Under the pieces are notes generated by a model. That model made no database searches. It was given only the letters and a program-made list of their open reading frames with translations, and was not told where the DNA came from. This document shows positions 6,823 to 13,240 of a stretch of DNA of 24,451 nt, piece by piece (the first letter of the stretch is position 1; every line of letters begins with the position of its first letter). This stretch comes from a virus: the IMG/VR virus record IMGVR_UViG_3300032282_003523, positions 1-24,451 of that record. One strand, given 5' to 3'. The position numbers and the translations under genes are program-made.

Positions 6823-9800
6823 TTATGACTTACTATTCAGGTTTTCTAGCACATCAACTGTGCGTCGTGCATCGCCTGCTACTTGTTCTTGTCGTGTAAG
6901 CATGGCCGTTAAGATTTGATTGGTTTGAGCTTGTTGATCAGCTAGTGTTTTAATATCCGTTTGAGCTTGTGCAACCTTAGCTTGTTCAGCAGTCTGTTGT
7001 GATTCGGGTGTATTGGTTGCTGTTTCAACTGCGGCACCAACTGCGCTGGCAGCGACAGATCCAACACCAGTAGAACCACTTGGCGTCTGAACGTTACCAT
7101 TTTGTCCTCCAGCAAAATTAGCGCCAGCTACATTGGTAGAAATTGCACCTACTGCGCCCGGTGCGACTGAACTAACAGCACCTTGTGCCTTTTGCTTGTT
7201 ATACTGTGCAAGTACCCAGTCTGGATAATTTTTAGCATTAGCAGGATTCATGCTGAGTGACATGCCTATTGCCGACATTTGATCTGGTGTTAACGGTTGG
7301 CCTTGCACAACTGGTTTACCGGCAATATTCAGTGTACCAGATGCTTGTACTTGTCCAGGTTGTGCACCTGGTCTAATTGCATCAAGCTCTCTGTTAATTC
7401 CTCGGTCGCTTGCACCAAATAACTTCTTAGATAACCAGCCTCCAGCAGATTGTGCGGCATTGCCCAATAACGAGTCAGCCAACATACTTCCGCCAATTGC
7501 ACCAGCTGTACCGGTTACTGCTGAAGCTACACCGCCCCCAGCTATAGCACCAACTGTTCCGCCAAGTGCGCCACCTGCGCCAGCGACACCACCTCGTGCA
7601 AGTGAGCCTCCACGAGACTCTGCTATCTTGTCATCAATTTCTTTAAGAGCATCAGTTGCAGTCTTTCGATCAATTTCACCCGACTGGTAACCTTTAATAA
7701 CTGCATCACGTGCGTTTCTTAACTCTCTTATGTCTGTTATTTCGTTTAATGCTGTATCAAATAATGCACCAAATACGCCACCGGCACGTGCTATCTTTCC
7801 TGCACTTCTTGCGCCTGTAGCTAACTTAGAGAATCGTGTTGATGTACCTTCTGCTGGACTTGCAGAAGCGCCAGGTGGTGTTCCTGCCGGTCTAGCCGAA
7901 TTTGCTTTTGCATTTGCTTCAGTCTGATTAGGTAAAGGTTTACCTGTTTCATCTAAAATAAGTTTTTTAGGATTCGTATCAATTTTACCTTCAACCACTG
8001 GAGGCTTAGGTGGTTCCACTGGCTTAGGTGTTGCTTCAATTGGCTTAGGTGCTGGTTTTGGTGGTTCCACTGGCTTTGGTGGTTCCACTGGCTTTGGTGG
8101 TTCCACTGGCTTTGGTGGTTCCACTGGCTTAGGTGCTGGCTTTGCTTCAACTGTAGGTTTTGTACTGGCTGCTTCAATTCCTAATGCTGAGCCTAGTCCA
8201 GTTGCCGCGCTTTTAGCAATTTCAACAGCACGGCTACCGCCTCTTTTAAGTGCTTCTCTCCAGCCTCCGCTTTTAGCGGCATCTCCGGCTGCTTCTGTTG
8301 CGGCACCTGTTCCTGGTGCACCGCCTGGTCCTTTAGGTGTTGGGGCACCCGACGGTGTTCCGGTTGTTCCTGCTGGTGGTGTTCTTCCGCCGCCGCCCCA
8401 ACCGCCTGGCATTCTACCTCCTACTGCACTTTTTGCCAGCCATCCTGCGCCTAGCATTGCAGCCAATACACCTAGGGCTAAGATAACTTGTTTGACAGCG
8501 GTACTTAGATTATTAAAGGATTCGATAACTGTTGTAATAACATTTACAAGTTTGGTTATCCACCCCATCAATGGTTCAACTGCTTGTAAGATAGATCCTT
8601 CAAGACGTTGCAATGATGCGTCAAGATCTTGCTTTGCGGCTGCTGCCTTTGCACCTTCAGTGGTAGGACCGCCTGCTTCAGCTAAATCTGTTCTTGACGA
8701 TGCTAACTGGTTCAAAAATTTCAGCATTGGGCGCATGTTAGGGTCCAATATCATTTGTCCAAGTTGACCTTGATATTTTGGATCTCGTATGATCATCTGT
8801 GCTTGCTGAGCCATGACTTGGTTGAGCTGTTCTGGCGTCATTCCGGCTTTTTGCCCATCCTTGATTGCTTTTTCAAGTTCAGGGAACATCAACATCATCT
8901 GTTGGTATTGACCCCCAAGCATTGAAGGATCGACACCAGCAATAGCTGCCAGCGACATGTCTTCAGCGATGCCTTTACCAAAATCGTCGCTGGCAGCAAC
9001 AAATGCTTTGGCAAGATTATTGACTTGCATAGCCGCATCTTTTTCGCCACGTGCTAATAGTCTGCTAGTGCCTAATCGGAAATAATCATTCTTAGCAAGA
9101 TCATCAAATCTGTTGTTGATTTCTTCAACAGTCTTACCTGTAGAGATGGAAAGACGTCGAACTGTATCAGCTTCGCCTAATGCCATCTGTGTTGCTGTTT
9201 TGACCGCATCGTCGCCTTTAAGTCCAGCTAATGCAACCATTTGTATTGATCGGCCAAATGACCTGTTTAGTTCTTCAAAGCTCTGACCAAAATAATTTGC
9301 TTTGCTGGCTGCTTCGCGGAAAGACTTGATACCATCAGCAAATGCTTGTCCTGTGTTCTTTACGTTGCTATCAATAAGATTAGCCATGCCACCGGCATTT
9401 TTCAAAGCCTTTTCAAATTGTTCAATAGAAAGGCCGGCAGTCTTTGCGGCAATAGCATAGCTAACAGCTGAGTTGGTTAATCCGTCAAGTCCTTGCATGA
9501 GTGCTTTAGTAGTTGTTTCGGCACCCATCTTCCAAATTTTAATCAGTTGCTCAGTAACACCAACAAGCACACTGAAGGCGGCTGCGGCTGCGGCTGCTAA
9601 TGGTGCAAACTTTCCAAAACTAGAAAGTAGCATTCCGCCTAGTGATTCCATCAATCCGCCAAGAATGCTTGTTGCGGCTCCTTTCGGATCTGATCCAATC
9701 TTGCCCAGGCCTTCTTTTACTTTGTTGCCGCCGCCCTCATTACCACCAGCAACACGTTGCCATACATCACTGTATTTTTCACCCGGGCGACGTTTTGTTT

Positions 9801-10713
9801 GTACGTCAACTGACTTAATATCTTTGTCTAGTTCTTTGAAAGCCTTGTTTAACTTACCAGTATCGCCGGCTGCGGCTCTTACTTTTTCCTGGAAATCTCT
9901 AAGAGGTTGTTTTGCCGCATCTCCAAAAATAGCTTTAACATCTTCGCCAATAATACGTGCGGCATCTTTCTTCTGCTGTGGCGACATACGTTTTAGGTCT
10001 TCTCTAACAGTTTTAATTGAACTGCTAGCCCTGTTTGTTGCGGTATCAAATTTAGAACGTGTATCTCTATCAGCAAATGAATAGCGTCCTTTGCTGTATC
10101 TAAACTTATGCCCACCAACCATATTTTCTAAATGTTCAGCATCATTGACGTTGCGATTTCTACGATTTGTGCTTTGATTAGCATTAGTATTGCCTCTAAT
10201 ACCGCCTGATGTATTACGATTGATAGAACTTAGTAGTGCATTAGCACGTGCTTGTTGCTGTGATAAAGACCTAAAACCTACATCAATTGCGCGAGTTAAT
10301 GTACGATTTCCCAATGAAATAGACGATGCACTCATGCCAGCAGATGCTGATGCTCTACCACCAGGTACTTTGGTTTTTGCTTCTAATCGACGTATAGCGG
10401 CAACTACTGCACTTTGTCCTTTGGCAATACCGTTAAGGCCAGCACTCAGAGATTTGATAGCACCTGCATTGCTTTGCTGTGCTTTAGCTGTTTTACCCAG
10501 CTGTCCGACTATGGCTTTTTGTGTAGCCTGGTCTTTTGTCGACGACGACTGTTGTTTGGCAAGTAAATCATTGGTCTTCTTAATAGCTGCCAGTAGGTCT
10601 TTATTACTGCGGCCCATGACAGCAGAAAGACTGTTGATAGATTCTTCCGTGGCCCATTTTGGCCAATTGGCAATCTTGTTAGCGATTTGATCTGGATCTG
10701 GTGGTAATGCCAT
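6823..10713 (-). CDS. Probable tail tape-measure protein, 1296 aa
   Basis: This is the largest protein in the window. Residues 1-330 are Ala/Lys/Gln-rich, helical and charged. Hydrophobic segments, likely membrane-active, occur near 355-395 (FGKFAPLAAAAAAAFSVLVG), near 725-760 (QVILALGVLAAMLGAGWLA), and in a Gly/Ala-rich run near 1060-1100. A Pro-Glu-Lys repeat linker sits near 865-915. Long helices broken by hydrophobic segments are typical of tape-measure proteins, which fix tail length and enter the cell at injection. I see no lytic or peptidase motif. T4 gp29 is 590 aa, so this would be an unusually long counterpart. It lies divergently beside the gp26-like hub-assembly gene, as tape-measure genes tend to lie near their chaperones. 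A weak TTGGATGA site and a late promoter 25 nt upstream support the start at 10713. It could instead be another large tail-associated protein. Confidence 0.6.
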   Translation of the reverse strand: MALPPDPDQIANKIANWPKWATEESINSLSAVMGRSNKDLLAAIKKTNDLLAKQQSSSTKDQATQKAIVGQLGKTAKAQQSNAGAIKSLSAGLNGIAKGQSAVVAAIRRLEAKTKVPGGRASASAGMSASSISLGNRTLTRAIDVGFRSLSQQQARANALLSSINRNTSGGIRGNTNANQSTNRRNRNVNDAEHLENMVGGHKFRYSKGRYSFADRDTRSKFDTATNRASSSIKTVREDLKRMSPQQKKDAARIIGEDVKAIFGDAAKQPLRDFQEKVRAAAGDTGKLNKAFKELDKDIKSVDVQTKRRPGEKYSDVWQRVAGGNEGGGNKVKEGLGKIGSDPKGAATSILGGLMESLGGMLLSSFGKFAPLAAAAAAAFSVLVGVTEQLIKIWKMGAETTTKALMQGLDGLTNSAVSYAIAAKTAGLSIEQFEKALKNAGGMANLIDSNVKNTGQAFADGIKSFREAASKANYFGQSFEELNRSFGRSIQMVALAGLKGDDAVKTATQMALGEADTVRRLSISTGKTVEEINNRFDDLAKNDYFRLGTSRLLARGEKDAAMQVNNLAKAFVAASDDFGKGIAEDMSLAAIAGVDPSMLGGQYQQMMLMFPELEKAIKDGQKAGMTPEQLNQVMAQQAQMIIRDPKYQGQLGQMILDPNMRPMLKFLNQLASSRTDLAEAGGPTTEGAKAAAAKQDLDASLQRLEGSILQAVEPLMGWITKLVNVITTVIESFNNLSTAVKQVILALGVLAAMLGAGWLAKSAVGGRMPGGWGGGGRTPPAGTTGTPSGAPTPKGPGGAPGTGAATEAAGDAAKSGGWREALKRGGSRAVEIAKSAATGLGSALGIEAASTKPTVEAKPAPKPVEPPKPVEPPKPVEPPKPVEPPKPAPKPIEATPKPVEPPKPPVVEGKIDTNPKKLILDETGKPLPNQTEANAKANSARPAGTPPGASASPAEGTSTRFSKLATGARSAGKIARAGGVFGALFDTALNEITDIRELRNARDAVIKGYQSGEIDRKTATDALKEIDDKIAESRGGSLARGGVAGAGGALGGTVGAIAGGGVASAVTGTAGAIGGSMLADSLLGNAAQSAGGWLSKKLFGASDRGINRELDAIRPGAQPGQVQASGTLNIAGKPVVQGQPLTPDQMSAIGMSLSMNPANAKNYPDWVLAQYNKQKAQGAVSSVAPGAVGAISTNVAGANFAGGQNGNVQTPSGSTGVGSVAASAVGAAVETATNTPESQQTAEQAKVAQAQTDIKTLADQQAQTNQILTAMLTRQEQVAGDARRTVDVLENLNSKS
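8060..8131 (-). repeat. Four tandem 18-bp repeats encoding a Pro-Glu-Lys linker
   Basis: On the plus strand GGTGGTTCCACTGGCTTT occurs four times head to tail (8060-8077, 8078-8095, 8096-8113, 8114-8131; the last ends in A). Being 18 bp, it keeps frame and encodes VEPPKP-type hexapeptides on the minus strand. Degenerate copies flank it on both sides (about 7990-8160). The array is inside the tape-measure-like gene and is a plausible site for length variation by slippage. Confidence 0.9.
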
Positions 10714-10737
10714 GTAGAGTCATCCAATGTTATCTTT

Positions 10738-10745
10738 TATTTACC
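10738..10745 (-). promoter_or_regulatory. Late promoter GGTAAATA for the tape-measure-like gene
   Basis: The minus strand reads GGTAAATA, 25 nt before the ATG at 10713. It faces away from the plus-strand motif at 10795-10802, so the 111-bp intergenic region is a divergent late-promoter pair. Confidence 0.7.
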
Positions 10746-10758
10746 GAAAAGAAAAAGT

Positions 10759-10780
10759 GGTATTTGAACGAGCAAATACC
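10759..10780. other. Palindrome between divergent late promoters
   Basis: GGTATTTG (10759-10766) and CAAATACC (10773-10780) form an 8-bp inverted repeat with a 6-nt spacer, midway between the two divergent late promoters. It could be a protein-binding site or a cruciform. If either promoter starts where predicted, it would not be transcribed. Confidence 0.5.
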
Positions 10781-10794
10781 CCCATTATAACCCA

Positions 10795-10802
10795 GCTAAA
10801 TA
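10795..10802 (+). promoter_or_regulatory. Late promoter GCTAAATA for the gp26-like gene
   Basis: The plus strand reads GCTAAATA, 23 nt before the ATG at 10825, with a CGGAGG ribosome-binding site between. The spacing equals that of the minus-strand motifs at 438-445 and 10738-10745. Confidence 0.7.
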
Positions 10803-10824
10803 AAAGCAATCGGAGGATCAACAC

Positions 10825-11673
10825 ATGACACAAGCTAACAACCCGTTAGGACAGTATTTTAGAAAACCTGGACTCAATGTCGCATTGCCCAGCGGAGGAA
10901 AGTTTTATAAGACAGCTCCTAAGATAACAGTTGACGGAGAAGTTGCAGTATTTCCTATGACTGCAAAAGACGAACTGCTGGTTAAAAATGCTGACTCTTT
11001 GCTCAATGGTGATGCTATCATCCAATTGATCAAGAGCTGTGTGCCCGATATTGCCAACCCAAGTGAAATGCCTAACCCAGACGTAGATGCGGTATTGCTT
11101 GCCATACGCAAAGCCACATATGGTGAAAAAATGGACATCAGCACCACATGTCCATGTGCTGAATGGTCTGGAACCTACGCAGTCAGTGTAGATACATTGC
11201 TGATCAAGATCAAAGGAATTGATCCTGTAAACGAAGTTGTATTAAGCAATGATCTCACCGTGCGTTTAAGTCCTAGTACTCTTGCTGATCAGAATAGACT
11301 GGGCATGGTACAGTTTGAAAATGTGCGCAAACTACAATCTGTCATGGACTCAGATGACGAAGGATTGAAACTACGTGTTAGTAATGAAGTAACTGGTCGT
11401 AACATTGAACTAGCACAAGAAATTATCTCAAAGGTAATTGATGCAGTTGTTACACCCGAAGGACAAGAAATTACTGACCGTGTGGCTATCAGCGAATGGC
11501 TTAGCCAATTAGAAACCGGTGAATTCAAGAAGATTGAAGACAAGATCAGAGAAGTAAATCAAAGTGGTGCTGAAACTCGTGTAGAAGTGGTATGTGGCAA
11601 AGAAGGATGCGGACAAAAGTTTGAAGTTGACTTTACCCTGGACCCAGTAAGTTTTTTCGCACAAGGCTCCTGA
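10825..11673 (+). CDS. 26: Baseplate hub-assembly protein, gp26-like; possible tail-assembly chaperone, 282 aa
   Basis: It resembles the T4 gp26 family of base-plate hub assembly proteins. Supporting features are the NPLGQYFRKPGLNVALPSGG opening, the FPMTAKDELLVKNAD motif (residues 43-57), and an N-half CPC pair (Cys109, Cys111) that can combine with Cys257 and Cys262 to form a four-cysteine zinc site. T4 gp26 helps assemble the hub around gp27/gp29 and is not a major virion component. CGGAGG lies 9 nt before the ATG. Codons 277-278 are TTT TTC within a T TTT TTC slippery heptamer just before the stop. A -1 shift would bypass the stop and add the following 68-codon frame, giving a 359-aa product. 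This short-plus-extended pattern is that of tail-assembly chaperones. Confidence 0.85.
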   Translation: MTQANNPLGQYFRKPGLNVALPSGGKFYKTAPKITVDGEVAVFPMTAKDELLVKNADSLLNGDAIIQLIKSCVPDIANPSEMPNPDVDAVLLAIRKATYGEKMDISTTCPCAEWSGTYAVSVDTLLIKIKGIDPVNEVVLSNDLTVRLSPSTLADQNRLGMVQFENVRKLQSVMDSDDEGLKLRVSNEVTGRNIELAQEIISKVIDAVVTPEGQEITDRVAISEWLSQLETGEFKKIEDKIREVNQSGAETRVEVVCGKEGCGQKFEVDFTLDPVSFFAQGS

Positions 11674-11694
11674 GCACCACAGACAACGCTCAGG
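11652..11694 (+). promoter_or_regulatory. Putative programmed -1 ribosomal frameshift signal
   Basis: Bases 11652-11658 read T TTT TTC, with TTT and TTC being in-frame codons 277 and 278 of the gp26-like gene. This is the canonical X XXY YYZ form. Ten nucleotides later, CCTGAGC (11669-11675) pairs perfectly with GCTCAGG (11688-11694) across a 12-nt loop, and the zero-frame TGA lies in the 5' arm. After a -1 slip the reading continues from 11658 with 13 sense codons and reaches the ATG at 11697 in frame. All of this is seen directly. Function is inferred. Confidence 0.7.
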
Positions 11695-11696
11695 TA

Positions 11697-11903
11697 ATGA
11701 AGTATGTCGATGAATATAAAATCGAAGCCAGGGGCCTAATCAAAGATGTACAGCAACTGGCAGTTTATAGCGGCCTAAGCTATAACGAAGTAATGAACAT
11801 GAGTTTAGAAGAAAGGCAAGTCCTAGCAGAAGTAGTCAAGGATAAAGTTGAGCTAGATATGAAACTAGCAGGGGTTAAGACAAAAACCCAACAGATGCTA
11901 TAA
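11697..11903 (+). CDS. Small helical protein, probably the frameshift extension of gp26-like (gp51/T-like), 68 codons
   Basis: The frame encodes a charged, helical peptide beginning MKYVDEYKIEARGLIKDVQQ and containing the segment LSYNEVMNMSLEERQVLAEV. I cannot match it to a named family with certainty. By position it corresponds to T4 gp51, another hub-assembly factor next to gp26, but T4 gp51 is much longer (249 aa). Its ATG has only CAGG 2 nt upstream, too close for normal initiation, and lies just past the arm of a hairpin. The frame is open back to 11658 in the -1 frame of the preceding gene. It is therefore best read as the C-terminal part of a frameshift fusion, although independent re-initiation after the TGA is possible. 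Confidence 0.6.
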   Translation: MKYVDEYKIEARGLIKDVQQLAVYSGLSYNEVMNMSLEERQVLAEVVKDKVELDMKLAGVKTKTQQML

Positions 11904-11941
11904 TCAGAACTTGCCTTATATTTCAAGTATCCTCTAACACT

Positions 11942-11959
11942 AGGCTGCTGTCGCAGCCT
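11942..11959 (+). terminator. Probable terminator after the gp26-like unit
   Basis: AGGCTGC (11942-11948) and GCAGCCT (11953-11959) form a 7-bp GC-rich stem with a TGTC loop, 39 nt after the stop codon of the small frame. It is followed by the T-containing tract TTCATTTC, which is weaker than a full U-run. It is the best candidate for ending the rightward transcript. Confidence 0.5.
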
Positions 11960-12009
11960 TCATTTCACATTCACATCGCTATCGCTCGTGATATGTTCAT
12001 GAATCATTT

Positions 12010-12183
12010 TTACTTTTTAGATTCTAAGTTATTTTGTTTAGTAGTGAAACAAGATGATATTTTCTCTGAGGTTCCAGCCACACTTCGCCCTGTTAAGGGC
12101 AAAGTGAAAAGCTGGACTAAGGACTTTCTCCAGAGTACCATACCACATCTATCAGAAACAACCCAGTGGGTAAAGGCGGTCAT
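12010..12183 (-). CDS. Possible small protein, 57 aa (doubtful)
   Basis: A minus-strand frame from ATG 12183 to TAA 12010 has a fair ribosome-binding site (AAGG, 6 nt upstream). The peptide contains WVVSDRCGMVLWRKS and ends with a Lys-rich tail. I do not recognise it. It overlaps the nested hairpin at 12064-12135, which argues that either the RNA structure or the frame is accidental. It would lie downstream of the nuclease gene on the same strand. I list it only because it is the best-placed frame in the region. Confidence 0.2.
   Translation of the reverse strand: MTAFTHWVVSDRCGMVLWRKSLVQLFTLPLTGRSVAGTSEKISSCFTTKQNNLESKK
12064..12135. ncRNA. Candidate structured RNA: nested four-stem hairpin
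   Basis: Four nested complementary pairs stack around one apex: CTCTG 12064-12068 with CAGAG 12131-12135; TCCAGC 12073-12078 with GCTGGA 12111-12116; CACTT 12081-12085 with AAGTG 12102-12106; GCCCT 12087-12091 with AGGGC 12096-12100, loop GTTA. The inner two stems are separated by a single C/A mismatch. This is much more pairing than a simple terminator. The transcribed strand is not known. A related hairpin with loop GTAA recurs near 12330-12350. Confidence 0.4.
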
Positions 12184-12480
12184 GCTGTACCTTTTTACGT
12201 CTATCTTCTTTAATGACGCTGACTAACCCAAGACACCCGATAGAATCGTCTTAGGATCATGCAAGTTATAATTGTCAATAGAGCTTGCTCATTTCGGTCT
12301 TGCTATTCTCACACCAAGCCAGTTTCATACCGTTTGACTTACGTCCTGTAAAGGATAGTGGTGCTGAGTCTGTGCTACCGCGCACAATTTCCGTCCCTGC
12401 GATACGTGTGTCCAGGTCTAGGGCAACTAGTTATGCGGCCGTTGCGCAGCCTATCGGTAGAGATGAGCCTATGGGGAGTT

Positions 12481-12999
12481 TTAAGGGATAGAAAGGGTTT
12501 TAACTGCGTCTTTGTTCAATTGCCAAAAGTCGTCAAAGCCTGTAAATGCCCATGGTCCGTGTTTTACGCTGTCGTAACGGACATGCCTATGTGTTGTAAA
12601 TGTAGGGAAGTGCTTGTACTCAAACGCAATGAAGCTGCCTTTTCTGTTGAACTTCATGATAACGATGTTAAGGTCGTTTTCATCGGCAGCTTCAATGGTC
12701 TGATCTATCCAATTGTCTAAGAGTGTTATTTTACCTGACGTGAAAAGCTGGTGGAATGGAAATTCAGCATAGCTTTTGCATTCTATGTTGAGGTGCTTCC
12801 ATTCGCCCGGGGGAGTGATGTCGCCCTTCATTGAGCGTATCTGTCCTTCGTGCAAGAACTCTTTGCGAACAGCATTTTTGCCACCCACGTATGCACCACT
12901 AGACGGAACACGTATAAACGATGCTCCATACAGGTCGGACAAGAAATTTGCAACATCTCTCTCCCAAGACTTACCTTTATTTTTGCTTTTCGACGCCAT
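12481..12999 (-). CDS. PD-(D/E)XK nuclease, Holliday-junction-resolvase-like, 172 aa
   Basis: The N-terminus GKSWERDVANFLSDLYG is the 'GK.(W/F)E..(v/i)a..l' helix of the RecU/Hjc-like nuclease fold with Glu13. It is followed by VPSSGAY, then GDI with Asp60, and IECKSY with Glu73 and Lys75. Together these make the complete metal-binding site E...D...E-x-K. Such enzymes cut branched DNA or act as restriction-like endonucleases. Beside gp46/gp47, a role in processing recombination or packaging junctions is likely, as T4 endonuclease VII does with a different fold. The start at 12999 lacks a clear ribosome-binding site. CATAAATC at 13009-13016 resembles a late-promoter variant but is not convincing. 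It is the last gene of the leftward early block. Confidence 0.78.
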   Translation of the reverse strand: MASKSKNKGKSWERDVANFLSDLYGASFIRVPSSGAYVGGKNAVRKEFLHEGQIRSMKGDITPPGEWKHLNIECKSYAEFPFHQLFTSGKITLLDNWIDQTIEAADENDLNIVIMKFNRKGSFIAFEYKHFPTFTTHRHVRYDSVKHGPWAFTGFDDFWQLNKDAVKTLSIP

Positions 13000-13031
13000 G
13001 TGTACTTTGATTTATGCCATGAACCTGTTTA

Positions 13032-13238
13032 TCAGGCCTTCTTCTCGGTCATAGCAGTTTTCTCTACCATGATTTCCTTACGACGCTCGCCAGCTGCCTT
13101 GCGGATGTCGCCTAGTGCCTTACGTGCGCGACTTGCAGCCGCTTTGACACCCTTGCCAGTGAACTTTGCGTTCTCATCAAGATACGTCTGAAATGCTTCT
13201 GCAATAATGTCGTGATTGCTTTTTGTTTGTTCGGTCAT
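13032..13238 (-). CDS. Small basic histone H1-like protein, 68 aa
   Basis: The core GKGVKAAASRARKALGDIRK, followed by AAGERRKEIMVEK, resembles the bacterial histone H1-like (Hc1-type) motif 'kGNKaA..RaRKaL.eI.kl..e.RkEi' found in chlamydial Hc1 and related small bacterial proteins. It suggests a helical DNA-binding or nucleoid-associated protein. Two starts are possible. ATG 13244 overlaps the gp46 stop (ATGA), but its GGAGG is only 1 nt away. ATG 13238 has GGAGG at a perfect 7-nt spacing, so I chose 13238. It sits in the same transcript as gp46/gp47. DNA binding is inferred from the resemblance and basic charge. The exact role (host nucleoid disruption, protection or recombination) is unknown. 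Confidence 0.65.
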   Translation of the reverse strand: MTEQTKSNHDIIAEAFQTYLDENAKFTGKGVKAAASRARKALGDIRKAAGERRKEIMVEKTAMTEKKA

Positions 13239-13240
13239 TT

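Larger units (their letters stand above)
11904..12480. other. Convergent intergenic region with structured-RNA potential
   Basis: These 577 bases lie between the converging gp26-like unit and the nuclease gene. No frame shows convincing coding features. The longest plus-strand frames (11993-12226 and 12285-12491) lack ribosome-binding sites and recognisable motifs. The region is rich in inverted repeats, including 11942-11959, a nested hairpin at 12064-12135, a stem at about 12330-12350 and TGTGC/GCACA near 12372-12387. I found no tRNA-type T-loop on either strand. Transcription terminators for both sides would be expected here, and a phage non-coding RNA is possible. Confidence 0.5.

Noticed and set aside
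8060-8131. Possible CRISPR-like direct repeats
   Set aside because: The 18-bp units are contiguous without spacers and in frame within a coding sequence. They encode a Pro-Glu-Lys linker.
9473-10084. Long plus-strand frame (203 codons) opposite the tape-measure-like gene
   Set aside because: It is a shadow of a low-stop, Ala/Lys-rich coding strand, with no start signal or motif.
11993-12226. Plus-strand frame of 77 codons after the gp26-like unit
   Set aside because: It has no ribosome-binding site, lies beyond a likely terminator, runs through the nested hairpin and shows no recognisable motif. Kept only as part of the intergenic description.
11904-12480. tRNA or tmRNA gene in the intergenic region
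   Set aside because: I found no GTTCRANTC-type T-loop with matching acceptor and anticodon arms on either strand. The hairpins do not form a cloverleaf.
13009-13016. CATAAATC as a late promoter for the nuclease gene
   Set aside because: It departs from the TAAATA core at the last base and lies in a presumed early operon. Too weak to call.
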